Shown one piece after another: positions 15,628-24,079 of a stretch of DNA of 28,583 nt. The stretch is from NCBI GenBank assembly GCA_900766795.1, contig CAAFWX010000379.1:1-28583 (forward strand), given 5' to 3'. Origin of the DNA: Oscillospiraceae bacterium. Lineage in GTDB: Bacteria; Bacillota_A; Clostridia; Oscillospirales; Ruminococcaceae. Below the pieces are notes generated by a model. It saw only the letters and a list, made by a program, of their open reading frames with translations. It was not told the origin of the DNA and made no database searches. The translations under genes were made by a program, and so were the position numbers. The stretch's first letter is position 1, and each line of letters opens with the position of its first letter.

Positions 15628-17031
15628 ATGGCTAAGTTAAACATAACAGAAACTGTTCTGCGTGACGCGCACCAGTCGCTGCTCGCCACCAGAATGTCCA
15701 TGGACGATATGAGAGAAATCCTGCCCGCAATGGACAAGATTGGCTTCTATTCCGCGGAGGTATGGGGCGGCGCTACCTTTGACAGCTGCATTCGATTCCT
15801 TGACGAGGACCCGTGGGAAAGACTTCGCATTATCCGTAAGGAAATGCCCAACACAAAGCTCCAGATGCTGTTCAGAGGACAGAACATGCTGGGCTACCGT
15901 CACTATGCGGACGACCTCGTTGAGTACTTCGTACAGAAGTCCATCGCAAACGGTATCGACATCATCCGTATCTTCGACGCGCTGAACGATATCCGCAACC
16001 TCGAAACAGCTATCAAGGCTGCAAAGAAGGAGCAGGGACACGCACAGGTTGCGATTTCCTACACTCTCGGCGAGGTGTTCACTCATGAGTACTACATGAA
16101 CTACGCTAAGCAGATTGAGAGCGCAGGCGCGGACTCCATCTGCCTTAAGGATATGGCGGCGCTGCTCACTCCCTACGAGGCGGAGAGCCTTATCCGCGAC
16201 CTTAAGAGTGCAGTTAAGATTCCGATTCAGCTTCACACCCACTACACCTCGGGACTTGCTTCCATGTGCATTCTGAAGGCTGTTGAGGCAGGCGTTGACG
16301 GCGTTGATACCGCAATGTCCCCGCTCGCTCTCGGTACTTCCCACGCACCCACCGAGTCCATCGTTGCAACCTTCCAGGGCACCGAGCACGACACAGGTCT
16401 TGACCTCATCAAGCTTAACGAGGTACGCGACTACTTCATGAAGCTTCGTAAGAAATACATCGACAGCGGACTTATCGACCCCTCCATGCTCGCCACCAAC
16501 ACAAACGCACTTATCTATCAGGTTCCCGGCGGAATGTTGTCCAACCTCCTCTCCCAGCTTAAGCAGGCAGGCAAGGCAGACCAGCTTGAGGACGTTCTCA
16601 AGGAAGTTCCGAACGTGCGCAGGGATTCCGGCTTCCCGCCCCTCGTTACGCCCACATCCCAGATTGTCGGCACACAGGCTGTGTTCAACATCATCATGGG
16701 CGAGCGCTACAAGACTGTAACCAAGGAGTTCAAGGGTCTTGTAAAGGGCGAGTACGGCAGAACACCCGTGCCCATCGACCCCGAGTTCCAGAAGAAGATT
16801 ATCGGCGCGGAGGAGCCTATCACCTGCCGTCCCGCAGACCAGCTCAAGCCTGAGTTTGAGACCATGAAGGAGGAAGTTAAGCAGTACGTTGAGAACGCTT
16901 CCGTCGAGGATGTTCTCACCTATGCGATGTTCCCCAAGGTTGCGCCCAAGTTCTTCGAGAAGCGCACCGACAGACAGGTTGGCGTTGACGCTGACCACGC
17001 TGACAAGGTGAACAAGGTTCACCCCGTCTGA
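15628..17031 (+). CDS. Oxaloacetate decarboxylase alpha / transcarboxylase 5S-type carboxyltransferase
   Basis: The 467-residue protein matches the DRE-TIM barrel of pyruvate carboxylase-type carboxyltransferases. Visible catalytic features are ETVLRDAHQS with metal ligand D13, K174 in CLKDM (expected carbamylated) and HTH with H203 and H205. It moves carboxyl groups between oxaloacetate/pyruvate and biotin. The barrel is followed by the conserved DSGFPPLVTPTSQIVGTQAV and a PYC/OadA helical region to the end. It lacks the fused biotin domain of OadA, since that domain is the separate preceding gene. The start has GGAGG seven bases upstream. Neither OadB/OadG membrane subunits nor a biotin carboxylase follow, so a cytosolic transcarboxylase is favoured over a sodium pump or an ATP-dependent carboxylase. 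Confidence 0.93.
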   Translation: MAKLNITETVLRDAHQSLLATRMSMDDMREILPAMDKIGFYSAEVWGGATFDSCIRFLDEDPWERLRIIRKEMPNTKLQMLFRGQNMLGYRHYADDLVEYFVQKSIANGIDIIRIFDALNDIRNLETAIKAAKKEQGHAQVAISYTLGEVFTHEYYMNYAKQIESAGADSICLKDMAALLTPYEAESLIRDLKSAVKIPIQLHTHYTSGLASMCILKAVEAGVDGVDTAMSPLALGTSHAPTESIVATFQGTEHDTGLDLIKLNEVRDYFMKLRKKYIDSGLIDPSMLATNTNALIYQVPGGMLSNLLSQLKQAGKADQLEDVLKEVPNVRRDSGFPPLVTPTSQIVGTQAVFNIIMGERYKTVTKEFKGLVKGEYGRTPVPIDPEFQKKIIGAEEPITCRPADQLKPEFETMKEEVKQYVENASVEDVLTYAMFPKVAPKFFEKRTDRQVGVDADHADKVNKVHPV

Positions 17032-17057
17032 TTACGTCTGATTAGAATGATGATTTG

Positions 17058-17091
17058 CCCCTCCGAGCATTCGGAGGGGTTTTCGTTTTTT
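17058..17091 (+). terminator. Rho-independent terminator of the carboxyl-transfer operon
   Basis: CCCCTCCGA (17058-17066) and TCGGAGGGG (17071-17079) close a 4-base loop; TTTTCGTTTTTT follows. Confidence 0.93.
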
Positions 17092-17306
17092 GTCGGATAA
17101 GATGAAGATTTTCAACAACCGCGTTTCTGCGGAGCCGACTGACGCTTGTGAGAGGTGATTTGTGAAATATTGACAAAAGCCCCGACGGGAGCTGAATGCC
17201 CCAGGAAAAGTCAGGCGAAAATCATGCCAAACCGCAGTATAAGCGTATTCGTCGGCTGCGTGAAAGGTTGGAGATACGATGGAAGAAGCGAAGTTGAAAC
17301 GGTGTA

Positions 17307-17321
17307 GTGATAACGTTTACA
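17307..17321 (+). promoter_or_regulatory. LacI/CcpA-like operator half-matching cre
   Basis: GTGATAACGTTTACA has the AACGTT core of LacI-family operators; it matches 13 of 15 positions of the cre consensus. It is 221 bp upstream of the second site, so looping is conceivable. Confidence 0.45.
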
Positions 17322-17527
17322 ACTTCCGAAAATGAATTTTCGTCACTTTGTACAAATCAAATATTACAAAATAGTAACAAAACAACATGATTAGGTTTGA
17401 AAATTAATCGAATTTAGTTTGAAGCCGAAAAAACAGCATTGTTATGCGGAATTTCAAAACTCAGAAAAGTAACAAAAGCATAAAGTTATAAAGTAAACAT
17501 TGTGGCAGAATTAACAAGCCGTGTCAA

Positions 17528-17542
17528 TTGAAAACGTTTACT
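17528..17542 (+). promoter_or_regulatory. cre-like site upstream of the ABC importer
   Basis: TTGAAAACGTTTACT matches the catabolite-responsive-element consensus WTGNAANCGNWNNCW at all 15 positions. It ends 34 bp before the -35 box. Binding could be by CcpA or a dedicated LacI-family regulator; the protein is not in the window. Confidence 0.65.
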
Positions 17543-17576
17543 GAATCATGTGGTACAAAAAGTTCAAAAAAAAGGG

Positions 17577-17605
17577 TTGAAAAAAAAAGTGCTTTATGAT
17601 ATACT
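17577..17605 (+). promoter_or_regulatory. Sigma-A promoter of the ABC importer
   Basis: TTGAAA (17577-17582), 17-base spacer, TATACT (17600-17605). The transcript leader is about 120 bases and carries a CCTGT...ACAGG hairpin (near 17681-17703) before the GGGAGG ribosome site. Confidence 0.75.
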
Positions 17606-17730
17606 TACAAATGAAATCAGGGCATGTTATGTATCTCCCAGGAATACAATAACAGAAAAGACCTTGGTTATTACTCAAAGACCTGTTTCGGTATCCGGAC
17701 AGGAAAACCAATTTTGGGAGGAAAAAAACT

Positions 17731-19164
17731 ATGAAGAAAAGAGTATTAGCAGCTCTGCTCGCATCTGCTACCGTTCTCTCTTTCGCTGGATGCTCCAGCA
17801 AAACCACAAGCAGCTCTACTGCTGACAACAGCTCTACTGCTAACAGCAACACCGACACCGACACCAACACCAACACTGACAACGGCAACGCTAACACCGA
17901 CACCACTCCTGCAACTGACATCAAGGCAGCAGGTACCGGTATCACCGTTTCCGAGTCCGAGGGTAAGGTATTCAACATCTACGCTTGGAACGAGGAGTTC
18001 AAGGGCTTCTTCGAGAAGTACTACACTGTTCCCGAGGGAATCACCGTAAACTGGATTATCAACCCCTCCGATGACGGCGTATATCAGGATAAGCTCGACG
18101 CTGCTCTCGACGCTCAGGCTTCCGCAGCTGCTGATGACAAGGTTGATATGTTCCTCGCAGAGGCTGACTACATCATCAAGTATGTAAACGACCCCTGCAC
18201 CATGGATATCTCCACCATCGGCGTAAACCAGCTCGACACTGAGTACCAGTACACCGTTTCTGCTGCAACCGACGACGCAGGCAAGATCAAGGGTGTATCC
18301 TTCCAGTGCTGCCCCGCAGCTCTGATTTACAGACGTTCCATCGCACAGGACGTTCTCGGCACTGATGATCCCGCACAGGTTCAGGAGCAGCTCTCCGACT
18401 GGACAAAGTTCAACGCAGTTGCTGAAAAGGCAAAGGGTCTTGGCTACTACATGACCGCTTCCTACGTTGAGACCTACAGAACCTTCTCCAACAACACTTC
18501 TACCGCTTGGGTAGACGCTGATAACAACCTCGTAATCGACGACGCTATCAGCCAGTGGATTGACCAGGCTGAGCTGTTCATGAAGAACGAGTACACACTT
18601 CCTTCCGGCGTATGGGGCGATGAGAAGAACGCTCAGATGTTCAAGGATGGTAAGACAATGTGCTTCTTCGGTCCTGCATGGTACTACAACTTCTGCATGG
18701 GCAACGCACAGGATCCCGAGAACGGCTGCTACGGCGACTGGGCAATCTGCCAGGGTCCTCAGGCATTCTTCTGGGGCGGCACATGGCTCCTCGCTGCTGA
18801 GGGCTCCGATAACCCCGAGATGCTCGCTGACGTTATGAACGCATTCACCGCTAACGAGGACATCTGCTCCAAGCTCATCGAGAACGAGGGTCAGTTCACC
18901 AACAACTCTGCTGTAAACCAGAAGTACGCAGAGGATCCCAACTTCGGTAACGCATTCCTCGGCGGCCAGAACGATACTGCTGTATATGTAGAGCTCGCTA
19001 AGAACATAAAGTTCGAGAACAACACTCAGTACGACCAGCTCCTCAACGAGAAGCTTCCTGACGCTCTGCTTGACTTCTTCAAGGGCAACATCACTAAGGA
19101 TGAGGCTATGGCTAACTTCTACAGCTATGTAAACGAGAAGTATCCTTCCATCGTTACTCCTTAA
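17731..19164 (+). CDS. Carbohydrate ABC transporter substrate-binding lipoprotein
   Basis: A family-1 extracellular solute-binding protein of 477 residues. The N-terminal signal ends in the lipobox LSFAGC with lipidated C21; the next 40 residues are a Ser/Thr/Asn/Asp-rich linker (SSSTADNSS, NTDTDTNTNTDN). The mature domain starts near residue 75 with KVFNIYAWNEEFKGFF and shows the general features of sugar-binding lobes, with aromatic residues such as FFGPAWYYNF and FFWGGTW. The substrate is unknown. Codons are strongly biased to the preferred set, suggesting high expression. GGGAGG precedes the ATG. It is first in a three-gene import operon, separated from the permeases by a hairpin that may lower their expression. 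Confidence 0.92.
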   Translation: MKKRVLAALLASATVLSFAGCSSKTTSSSTADNSSTANSNTDTDTNTNTDNGNANTDTTPATDIKAAGTGITVSESEGKVFNIYAWNEEFKGFFEKYYTVPEGITVNWIINPSDDGVYQDKLDAALDAQASAAADDKVDMFLAEADYIIKYVNDPCTMDISTIGVNQLDTEYQYTVSAATDDAGKIKGVSFQCCPAALIYRRSIAQDVLGTDDPAQVQEQLSDWTKFNAVAEKAKGLGYYMTASYVETYRTFSNNTSTAWVDADNNLVIDDAISQWIDQAELFMKNEYTLPSGVWGDEKNAQMFKDGKTMCFFGPAWYYNFCMGNAQDPENGCYGDWAICQGPQAFFWGGTWLLAAEGSDNPEMLADVMNAFTANEDICSKLIENEGQFTNNSAVNQKYAEDPNFGNAFLGGQNDTAVYVELAKNIKFENNTQYDQLLNEKLPDALLDFFKGNITKDEAMANFYSYVNEKYPSIVTP

Positions 19165-19198
19165 GCTCTGATTTAAAGCAATAAACTACTAACCTGGG

Positions 19199-19237
19199 AA
19201 AAAGAGGCGGGGCAATATCTTGCTTCACCTCTTTTTT
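19199..19237 (+). terminator. Intra-operon hairpin between binding protein and permeases
   Basis: AAAAAGAGG (19199-19207) pairs with CCTCTTTTT (19228-19236), with inner GCAA/TTGC pairing, and a T run follows. Such a leaky terminator fits the usual excess of binding protein over permeases. Confidence 0.75.
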
Positions 19238-19268
19238 GCTAGGTAAATATGATTGAGAGGTTAACGAA

Positions 19269-20222
19269 ATGGGCAAAAAGCGAAAGACCGTAAGCTACGC
19301 TAAATGGGGTATCATTTTCATCATCCCGTTTTTCGTAGTTTTTATCACATGTCAGCTGATTCCTCTGTTCAATACGTTCTATAACTCCTTCTTCGAGTAT
19401 TATAAGGACGGCAGAAAGATTATCGGTCCTAACTTCATCGGTTTGGACAACTACATAGCTCTGTTCACTCCTGATGCAAAGGGCGACATTAAGGTTCTCA
19501 CCTATACCGCGAACACAATGATTATGTGGGTAATGGGCGCTATTCCTCAGCTCCTGTTCTCGCTTATCCTTGCTGTTATCTTCACAAGCAACAGACTGAA
19601 GATTAAGGGTCAGACATTCTTCAAGACCGTAATCTACATGCCTAACCTCGTTATGGCGTCCGCATTTGCAATGCTGTTCTTCACGCTGTTCTCGAACGTT
19701 GGCCCCGTGAACCAGATTATTTCTGCTTCTACCGGCTCCACGTTTGACTTCTTCGGAAAAGTGGTTTCGGCACGAAGTATCGTTGCTTTCATCAACTTCC
19801 TGATGTGGTTCGGTAACACGACCATTCTTCTGATGGCAGGTATCATGGGTATCGACCAAAGCTTGTTTGAGGCTGCGTCCATCGACGGAGCAAACTCCCT
19901 TCAGGTTTTCTTCAAGGTGACGCTCCCGCTGCTTATGCCTATCCTTGTTTATGTTGCCATCACATCCCTTATCGGTGGTCTTCAGATGTACGATGTACCT
20001 CAGATTATCACTGCCGGTCTTGGCAACCCGAATCGAAGCTGTATGACGCTTATGATGTGGCTGAACAACACGATTGGCACATCTAAGAACTACGGTATGG
20101 GCGGCGCTATTTCTGCTCTTATCTTTGTCATCACCGGTGCGCTCAGCTTTGTTGTATTCAAGACCATGGTGAATACAGACGATAAGTCCAAGAAGACGAA
20201 GAAGAAGGGAGCTGCAAAGTAA
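19269..20222 (+). CDS. Sugar ABC transporter permease, MalF/UgpA type
   Basis: A 317-residue inner-membrane permease with about six helices. The EAA loop for the ATPase is visible: EAASIDGANSLQVFFKVTLP (201-220). It pairs with the next gene as a heterodimer. The C-terminus is a basic tail (DDKSKKTKKKGAAK). AGAGG lies a few bases before the ATG at 19269. The stop overlaps the next start by one base (TAATG). No ATPase gene is adjacent, so a shared MsmK/MsiK-type ATPase encoded elsewhere is inferred. Confidence 0.94.
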   Translation: MGKKRKTVSYAKWGIIFIIPFFVVFITCQLIPLFNTFYNSFFEYYKDGRKIIGPNFIGLDNYIALFTPDAKGDIKVLTYTANTMIMWVMGAIPQLLFSLILAVIFTSNRLKIKGQTFFKTVIYMPNLVMASAFAMLFFTLFSNVGPVNQIISASTGSTFDFFGKVVSARSIVAFINFLMWFGNTTILLMAGIMGIDQSLFEAASIDGANSLQVFFKVTLPLLMPILVYVAITSLIGGLQMYDVPQIITAGLGNPNRSCMTLMMWLNNTIGTSKNYGMGGAISALIFVITGALSFVVFKTMVNTDDKSKKTKKKGAAK

Positions 20223-21091
20223 TGAGTAACTCAACTGAAAAAATCAACGGCGGAAAGATGCTCGCAGCCAGAATCGTCTCATATGTGTTCCTCGCATTTG
20301 TTACGGTGCTGTCCCTGTTCTCTTTCTATTTGCTGATAATCAACGCCACCAGAAGCAACGCACAGCTTCAGGCAGGTTTCACTTTGCTTCCCAAGGAGCA
20401 CTTCATTGACAACCTTGTAAAAGCATGGAACGATACCGCGCTGTTCTCTATTCCCAGAGGTTTGCTTAACAGCTTTATCGTTGCAGCATGCAGCTCAATC
20501 CTGACGACCTACTTCTCTGCGATGACCGCTTACGGTATCCATGTTTACGACTTCAAGGGCAAGAAGGCTGTTTTCACCTTCATTCTCGTAATCATGATGA
20601 TTCCGACTCAGGTATCCGCAGCAGGTTTCGTTCAGCTCGTAAACAAAATCGGTCTGAACGATACATTCTGGCCACTGATTATTCCTGCAATTGCTGCTCC
20701 TGCTACTTTCTTCTACATGAAGCAATACATGGAGAGCTCAATGCCTCTTGAGGTTGTTGAGGCGGCTCGTGTGGACGGTTCTAATGAGTTCCTGACATTC
20801 AACTACATCTCCCTGCCCATGATGCGTCCCGCAATGGCAGTTCAGATGATTTTCTCGTTTGTTGCTTCCTGGAACAACTTCTTCACACCCGCTCTTATCC
20901 TTGACTCCTCCAAGAACTGGACTCTGCCTATCATGATGTCAGTTCTTCGTTCCAAGATTAACTCCCAGAACGGTGACCTCGGTGAGGTTTACATGATGAT
21001 TCTGCTTTCTATTATCCCTGTTGTTATCGTGTACCTTTTCCTCTCCAAGCACATCGTCGGCGGTGTATCCCTTGGTGCAGTTAAGGGCTAA
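20222..21091 (+). CDS. Sugar ABC transporter permease, MalG type
   Basis: The 289-residue partner of the preceding permease has about six membrane helices, the EAA loop EAARVDGSNEFLTFNYISLP (180-199) and the periplasmic-side lead PKEHFIDNLVKAW typical of MalG-type proteins. GGGAG upstream lies inside the previous gene. It ends the operon; a terminator follows about 24 bases after the stop. Confidence 0.94.
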   Translation: MSNSTEKINGGKMLAARIVSYVFLAFVTVLSLFSFYLLIINATRSNAQLQAGFTLLPKEHFIDNLVKAWNDTALFSIPRGLLNSFIVAACSSILTTYFSAMTAYGIHVYDFKGKKAVFTFILVIMMIPTQVSAAGFVQLVNKIGLNDTFWPLIIPAIAAPATFFYMKQYMESSMPLEVVEAARVDGSNEFLTFNYISLPMMRPAMAVQMIFSFVASWNNFFTPALILDSSKNWTLPIMMSVLRSKINSQNGDLGEVYMMILLSIIPVVIVYLFLSKHIVGGVSLGAVKG

Positions 21092-21114
21092 TTGACTTAA
21101 CCTACTCAATAATT

Positions 21115-21145
21115 CTGCGTTCTCGAAAGAGGACGCAGTTTTTTT
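21115..21145 (+). terminator. Rho-independent terminator of the ABC importer operon
   Basis: CTGCGTTCTC (21115-21124) pairs with GAGGACGCAG (21129-21138, one G-U pair) around a GAAA loop; seven T follow. Confidence 0.92.
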
Positions 21146-21155
21146 GTAAAAACAC

Positions 21156-21184
21156 TTGAAAAATGGACGACTATATGAGATAAT
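21156..21184 (+). promoter_or_regulatory. Likely sigma-A promoter of upp
   Basis: TTGAAA (21156-21161), 17-base spacer, GATAAT (21179-21184). Confidence 0.6.
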
Positions 21185-21233
21185 AAATATGTGATATTCT
21201 GCGATATTCGCAGCTGAAATTAAGGAGAGAACT

Positions 21234-21863
21234 ATGTCAAAAATTGTTGTATTCGACCACCCGCTGATTCAGCACAAAATCACCCTGCTTCGTGATGTGA
21301 CAACCGGCACACGCGATTTCCGCATTCTGATTGAGGAGATTGCAACGCTCATGGGCTATGAGGCGCTGCGCGACCTGCCGCTTGAGATGAAGGAAATCAA
21401 AACGCCCATCGAAACTACGCAGGCACCCGTTGTGACGGGAAAAACTATCGCCATTGTGCCTATTCTTCGCGCCGGACTCGGCATGGTGAAGGGTATTCTC
21501 CAGCTTGTCCCTACCGCAAAGGTTGGTCACCTCGGACTTTTCCGTGACCCTGACACGCATCAGCCTCAGGAGTATTACTGCAAGTTCCCCGAGAATATTG
21601 AGGAGCGCACGGTTATCGTGCTCGACCCCATGCTCGCAACGGGCGGCTCCGCCTGCCACGCTGTTGATATCCTGAAAGAGCGCGGTGTGAAGCAAATCAA
21701 GTTCATGTCAATCATCGCCGCACCCGAGGGACTTTCCGCGCTGATAACAAAGCACCCTGACATCGAGATTTACTGCGGCACGCTTGACAGCCGTCTTAAC
21801 GAGGACAAGTATATTGTGCCGGGCTTGGGCGACGCAGGCGACCGAATTTTCGGCACTATTTGA
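21234..21863 (+). CDS. upp: Uracil phosphoribosyltransferase
   Basis: The enzyme salvages uracil with PRPP to UMP. The 209-residue length is standard. The PRPP-binding loop [13 protein letters not shown] (128-140) is clear, as is the RAGLGM (79-84) loop and the C-terminal uracil-binding [11 protein letters not shown]. The ribosome site AAGGAG is good. It stands alone between its own promoter and a new promoter for purA at 21882; no strong terminator is visible after it, only the ATGAAATTTCAT palindrome directly after the stop. Confidence 0.97.
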   Translation: MSKIVVFDHPLIQHKITLLRDVTTGTRDFRILIEEIATLMGYEALRDLPLEMKEIKTPIETTQAPVVTGKTIAIVPILRAGLGMVKGILQLVPTAKVGHLGLFRDPDTHQPQEYYCKFPENIEERTVIVLDPMLATGGSACHAVDILKERGVKQIKFMSIIAAPEGLSALITKHPDIEIYCGTLDSRLNEDKYIVPGLGDAGDRIFGTI

Positions 21864-21881
21864 TGAAATTTCATTCGGTAC

Positions 21882-21910
21882 TTGAATTTGGCGCAATAAT
21901 GTGATATAAT
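21882..21910 (+). promoter_or_regulatory. Sigma-A promoter of purA
   Basis: TTGAAT (21882-21887), 17-base spacer, TATAAT (21905-21910). The leader carries a small GGGCA...TGCCC hairpin at 21926-21939. Confidence 0.78.
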
Positions 21911-21962
21911 AAAAGCGTATGATTTGGGCAGGAATGCCCGTGTGGAAATGAGGATTTAAAAA

Positions 21963-23246
21963 ATGTCATCAAGTGTAATTGTTGGAACACAATGGGGCGA
22001 CGAAGGTAAGGGCAAGGTTATTGATATAATGGCTGCACAGGCGGACGTGGTGGTGCGCTCCAGCGGCGGAAACAACGCGGGTCACACTGTCGTCCACGGC
22101 GAGGAGGTATACAAGCTCCAGCTGCTCCCCTCGGGTATCTTCTACCCCGATACCCTGTGCCTGCTCGGAAGCGGTGTTGTCATCAATCCCGAGGGCATTC
22201 TCGGCGAGATAACCAACATGCAGAAGCGCGGAATCACCTGTGACAACCTCCGTATAGACAAACGTGCGGACGTCATTATGCCGTGGCACATTGCAATTGA
22301 TAAGCTTTCTGAGGAGTTCAAGGCAAAGCAGACAGGAATCAATGTCGGCACAACAGGCAAGGGAATCGGTCCGTGCTATGCCGATAAGGCTGACAGAATC
22401 GGCATTCGCATGTACGACCTGTGCCACCCCGAGGTGCTCAAAACTAAGATAAAGAACACCGGCGAGCTGAAAAATCTCGTCATAAAGAACGTATACGGCG
22501 GCGAGCCTCTCGACCTTGAGGCAATCTACGAGCAGTACAAGGCATACGGCGAGCAGCTTGCGAAGTACCTTGCCGACGCTTCGGTAATCACCTTTGACGC
22601 TTACGGCGAGGGCAAGAAGATTCTTTTCGAGGGCGCGCAGGCAACCCTGCTTGATATTGATTTCGGCACTTATCCTTTTGTTACATCCTCTCACCCCATC
22701 GCAGGCGGCGCTTGCGTGGGCACGGGTGTTGGTCCTAAGCTTATTGACGAGGTTATCGGCGTGGCAAAGAGCTACACCACCCGCGTCGGCAACGGTCCTT
22801 TCCCGACCGAGCTTTTCGACGAGCTGGGCGACCTTATCCGCGAGCGCGGTCATGAGTTCGGCACGGTTACGGGCAGACCCAGAAGAACCGGTTGGTTTGA
22901 CGCGGTTATCATGCGCCATGCCGTCCGCGTGAACGGGCTTACATCTCTTGCGATAAACAAGTTCGACACGCTCTCAGGTATTGAGAAGCTTAAGGTCTGC
23001 GTTGCATACAAGACCCCCGATGGAAGCACCATCAAGGATTTCCCTGCAACGCTTGAGGAGCTTGCGGAGTGCACTCCCGTTTACGAGGAGATTGACGGCT
23101 TTGACGGTGATTTCAGCGGTGCAAGAACCTTCGAGGAGCTTCCCGAAAAGTGCCGCGCATACGTTCTTCGCCTTGAGGAGCTTTGCGGCTGCCATATCGG
23201 CATTCTGGGCGTAGGTCCTGCGCGGGATCAGGTGATTTTCCGCTGA
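21963..23246 (+). CDS. purA: Adenylosuccinate synthetase
   Basis: The enzyme converts IMP, aspartate and GTP to adenylosuccinate, the first committed step to AMP. The 427-residue length is normal. GTQWGDEGKGK (8-18) is the GTP-binding signature with catalytic D13; GGNNAGHT (35-42) contains the catalytic H41. Further signatures are NVGTTGKGIGPCY and TVTGRPRRTGWFD. It is cytosolic. The stop overlaps the following ymdB start by one base. Confidence 0.97.
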   Translation: MSSSVIVGTQWGDEGKGKVIDIMAAQADVVVRSSGGNNAGHTVVHGEEVYKLQLLPSGIFYPDTLCLLGSGVVINPEGILGEITNMQKRGITCDNLRIDKRADVIMPWHIAIDKLSEEFKAKQTGINVGTTGKGIGPCYADKADRIGIRMYDLCHPEVLKTKIKNTGELKNLVIKNVYGGEPLDLEAIYEQYKAYGEQLAKYLADASVITFDAYGEGKKILFEGAQATLLDIDFGTYPFVTSSHPIAGGACVGTGVGPKLIDEVIGVAKSYTTRVGNGPFPTELFDELGDLIRERGHEFGTVTGRPRRTGWFDAVIMRHAVRVNGLTSLAINKFDTLSGIEKLKVCVAYKTPDGSTIKDFPATLEELAECTPVYEEIDGFDGDFSGARTFEELPEKCRAYVLRLEELCGCHIGILGVGPARDQVIFR

Positions 23247-24028
23247 TGAAGATAATCTTTATCGGCGACGTTGTCGGAAAAGGCGGCTGTGAAGCGCTTT
23301 TGTCGGAGCTTCCCGCGATAAAGCGCGAGTACGGCGCGGACGTTGTTATTGTCAACGGCGAGAATTCCGCCGAGGGCAACGGCATTGACCCGCACTCTGC
23401 GGGAATGATTTTTGACGCGGGCGCAGATGTTGTCACAACGGGCAACCACACGTTCCGAAAGAGGTCCATTGACGAGGAGCTGGAGCGCAACGAGCGGCTG
23501 CTTCGTCCTGCGAACTTCGGCGATGAGATTTTCGGCAGAGGCATGACGGAGCTTGATTTCGGCGCGTACAGCGTGGCGGTGATAAATCTCCTTGGAACAA
23601 CTTACCTTCAGCCGATAGAGAACCCCTTCAGATATGCCGACCGTTTGCTCCGGCAGACCACGGCGAAAATCGTGGTGGTTGATTTCCATGCAGAGGCTAC
23701 CAGCGAAAAGCGTGCGATGGGATACTATCTTGCAGGACGCGTGTCTGCCGTGCTTGGCACTCACACTCACGTTCAGACCGCGGACGAGCAGATTATCGAT
23801 GGCACGGGCTACATCACGGACGTGGGAATGACGGGCGCAGCGGATTCGATTCTCGGGGTGGACAAGGATGTAATTATAGAGAAATTCCTCACCTATTATC
23901 CGAGGAAGCATGTTTTTGCCGAGGGTGATGTTGACATCAACGGCGTTGTTCTCGACATTGATTCAAGGAGCGGAAAATGCGTGTCTATTGAGCGCGTCAG
24001 AAAAAGATATTCTAAATATTCTAAATAA
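23246..24028 (+). CDS. ymdB: YmdB family metallophosphodiesterase
   Basis: A 260-residue phosphoesterase of the TIGR00282/YmdB group; in B. subtilis YmdB hydrolyses 2',3'- or 3',5'-cyclic nucleotides and affects biofilm and sporulation choices. The two-metal site is visible: D8 in IGDVVG, E39/N40 in VNGENSAEGNG, N67/H68 in TTGNHTF, H148 in DFHAEATSEK, and H173/H175 in GTHTHVQTAD. ATG 23246 was chosen because it overlaps the purA TGA (TGATG) and gives the standard family N-terminus; the longer frame to 23183 lies within purA. The gene is adjacent to spoVS, as in other Firmicutes. Confidence 0.94.
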   Translation: MKIIFIGDVVGKGGCEALLSELPAIKREYGADVVIVNGENSAEGNGIDPHSAGMIFDAGADVVTTGNHTFRKRSIDEELERNERLLRPANFGDEIFGRGMTELDFGAYSVAVINLLGTTYLQPIENPFRYADRLLRQTTAKIVVVDFHAEATSEKRAMGYYLAGRVSAVLGTHTHVQTADEQIIDGTGYITDVGMTGAADSILGVDKDVIIEKFLTYYPRKHVFAEGDVDINGVVLDIDSRSGKCVSIERVRKRYSKYSK

Positions 24029-24079
24029 TACAGGCATTACAAAGAAAGGCGGGGCACATGCCCTGAGGTGAACAAAGAT

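Larger units (their letters stand above)
17092..17576. other. Long intergenic region upstream of the ABC importer
   Basis: The region is 485 bases between the terminator and the importer promoter. Bases 17092-17306 have the GC content of the genome, with small pairings (AGC...GGAGCT near 17175-17190, CCGCAG...CTGCG near 17233-17262). Open codon runs of about 50 codons exist but none has a credible start with matching features, so I call no gene. From 17322 the sequence becomes very A-rich and A/T-rich, with AGTAACAAAA twice (17373-17382 and 17468-17477). Two LacI/CcpA-type sites lie at 17307-17321 and 17528-17542. I recognise no known RNA family. Confidence 0.5.

Noticed and set aside
15637..17022. 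Open frame of 461 codons on the minus strand opposite the 5S-like gene
   Set aside because: It is an antisense shadow of the highly biased gene; no start signal and low-complexity composition.
13897..17031. Sodium-pumping oxaloacetate or methylmalonyl-CoA decarboxylase
   Set aside because: The membrane subunits OadB and OadG are absent from the operon, which is closed by a strong terminator; still possible if encoded elsewhere.
17092..17306. Possible relic of a group II intron or transposase, or a known RNA class such as RNase P
   Set aside because: Only short runs looked familiar (AGGAAAAGTC, GGTTGGAGATACGATGG); no domain V, no reverse transcriptase and no full conserved core was seen.
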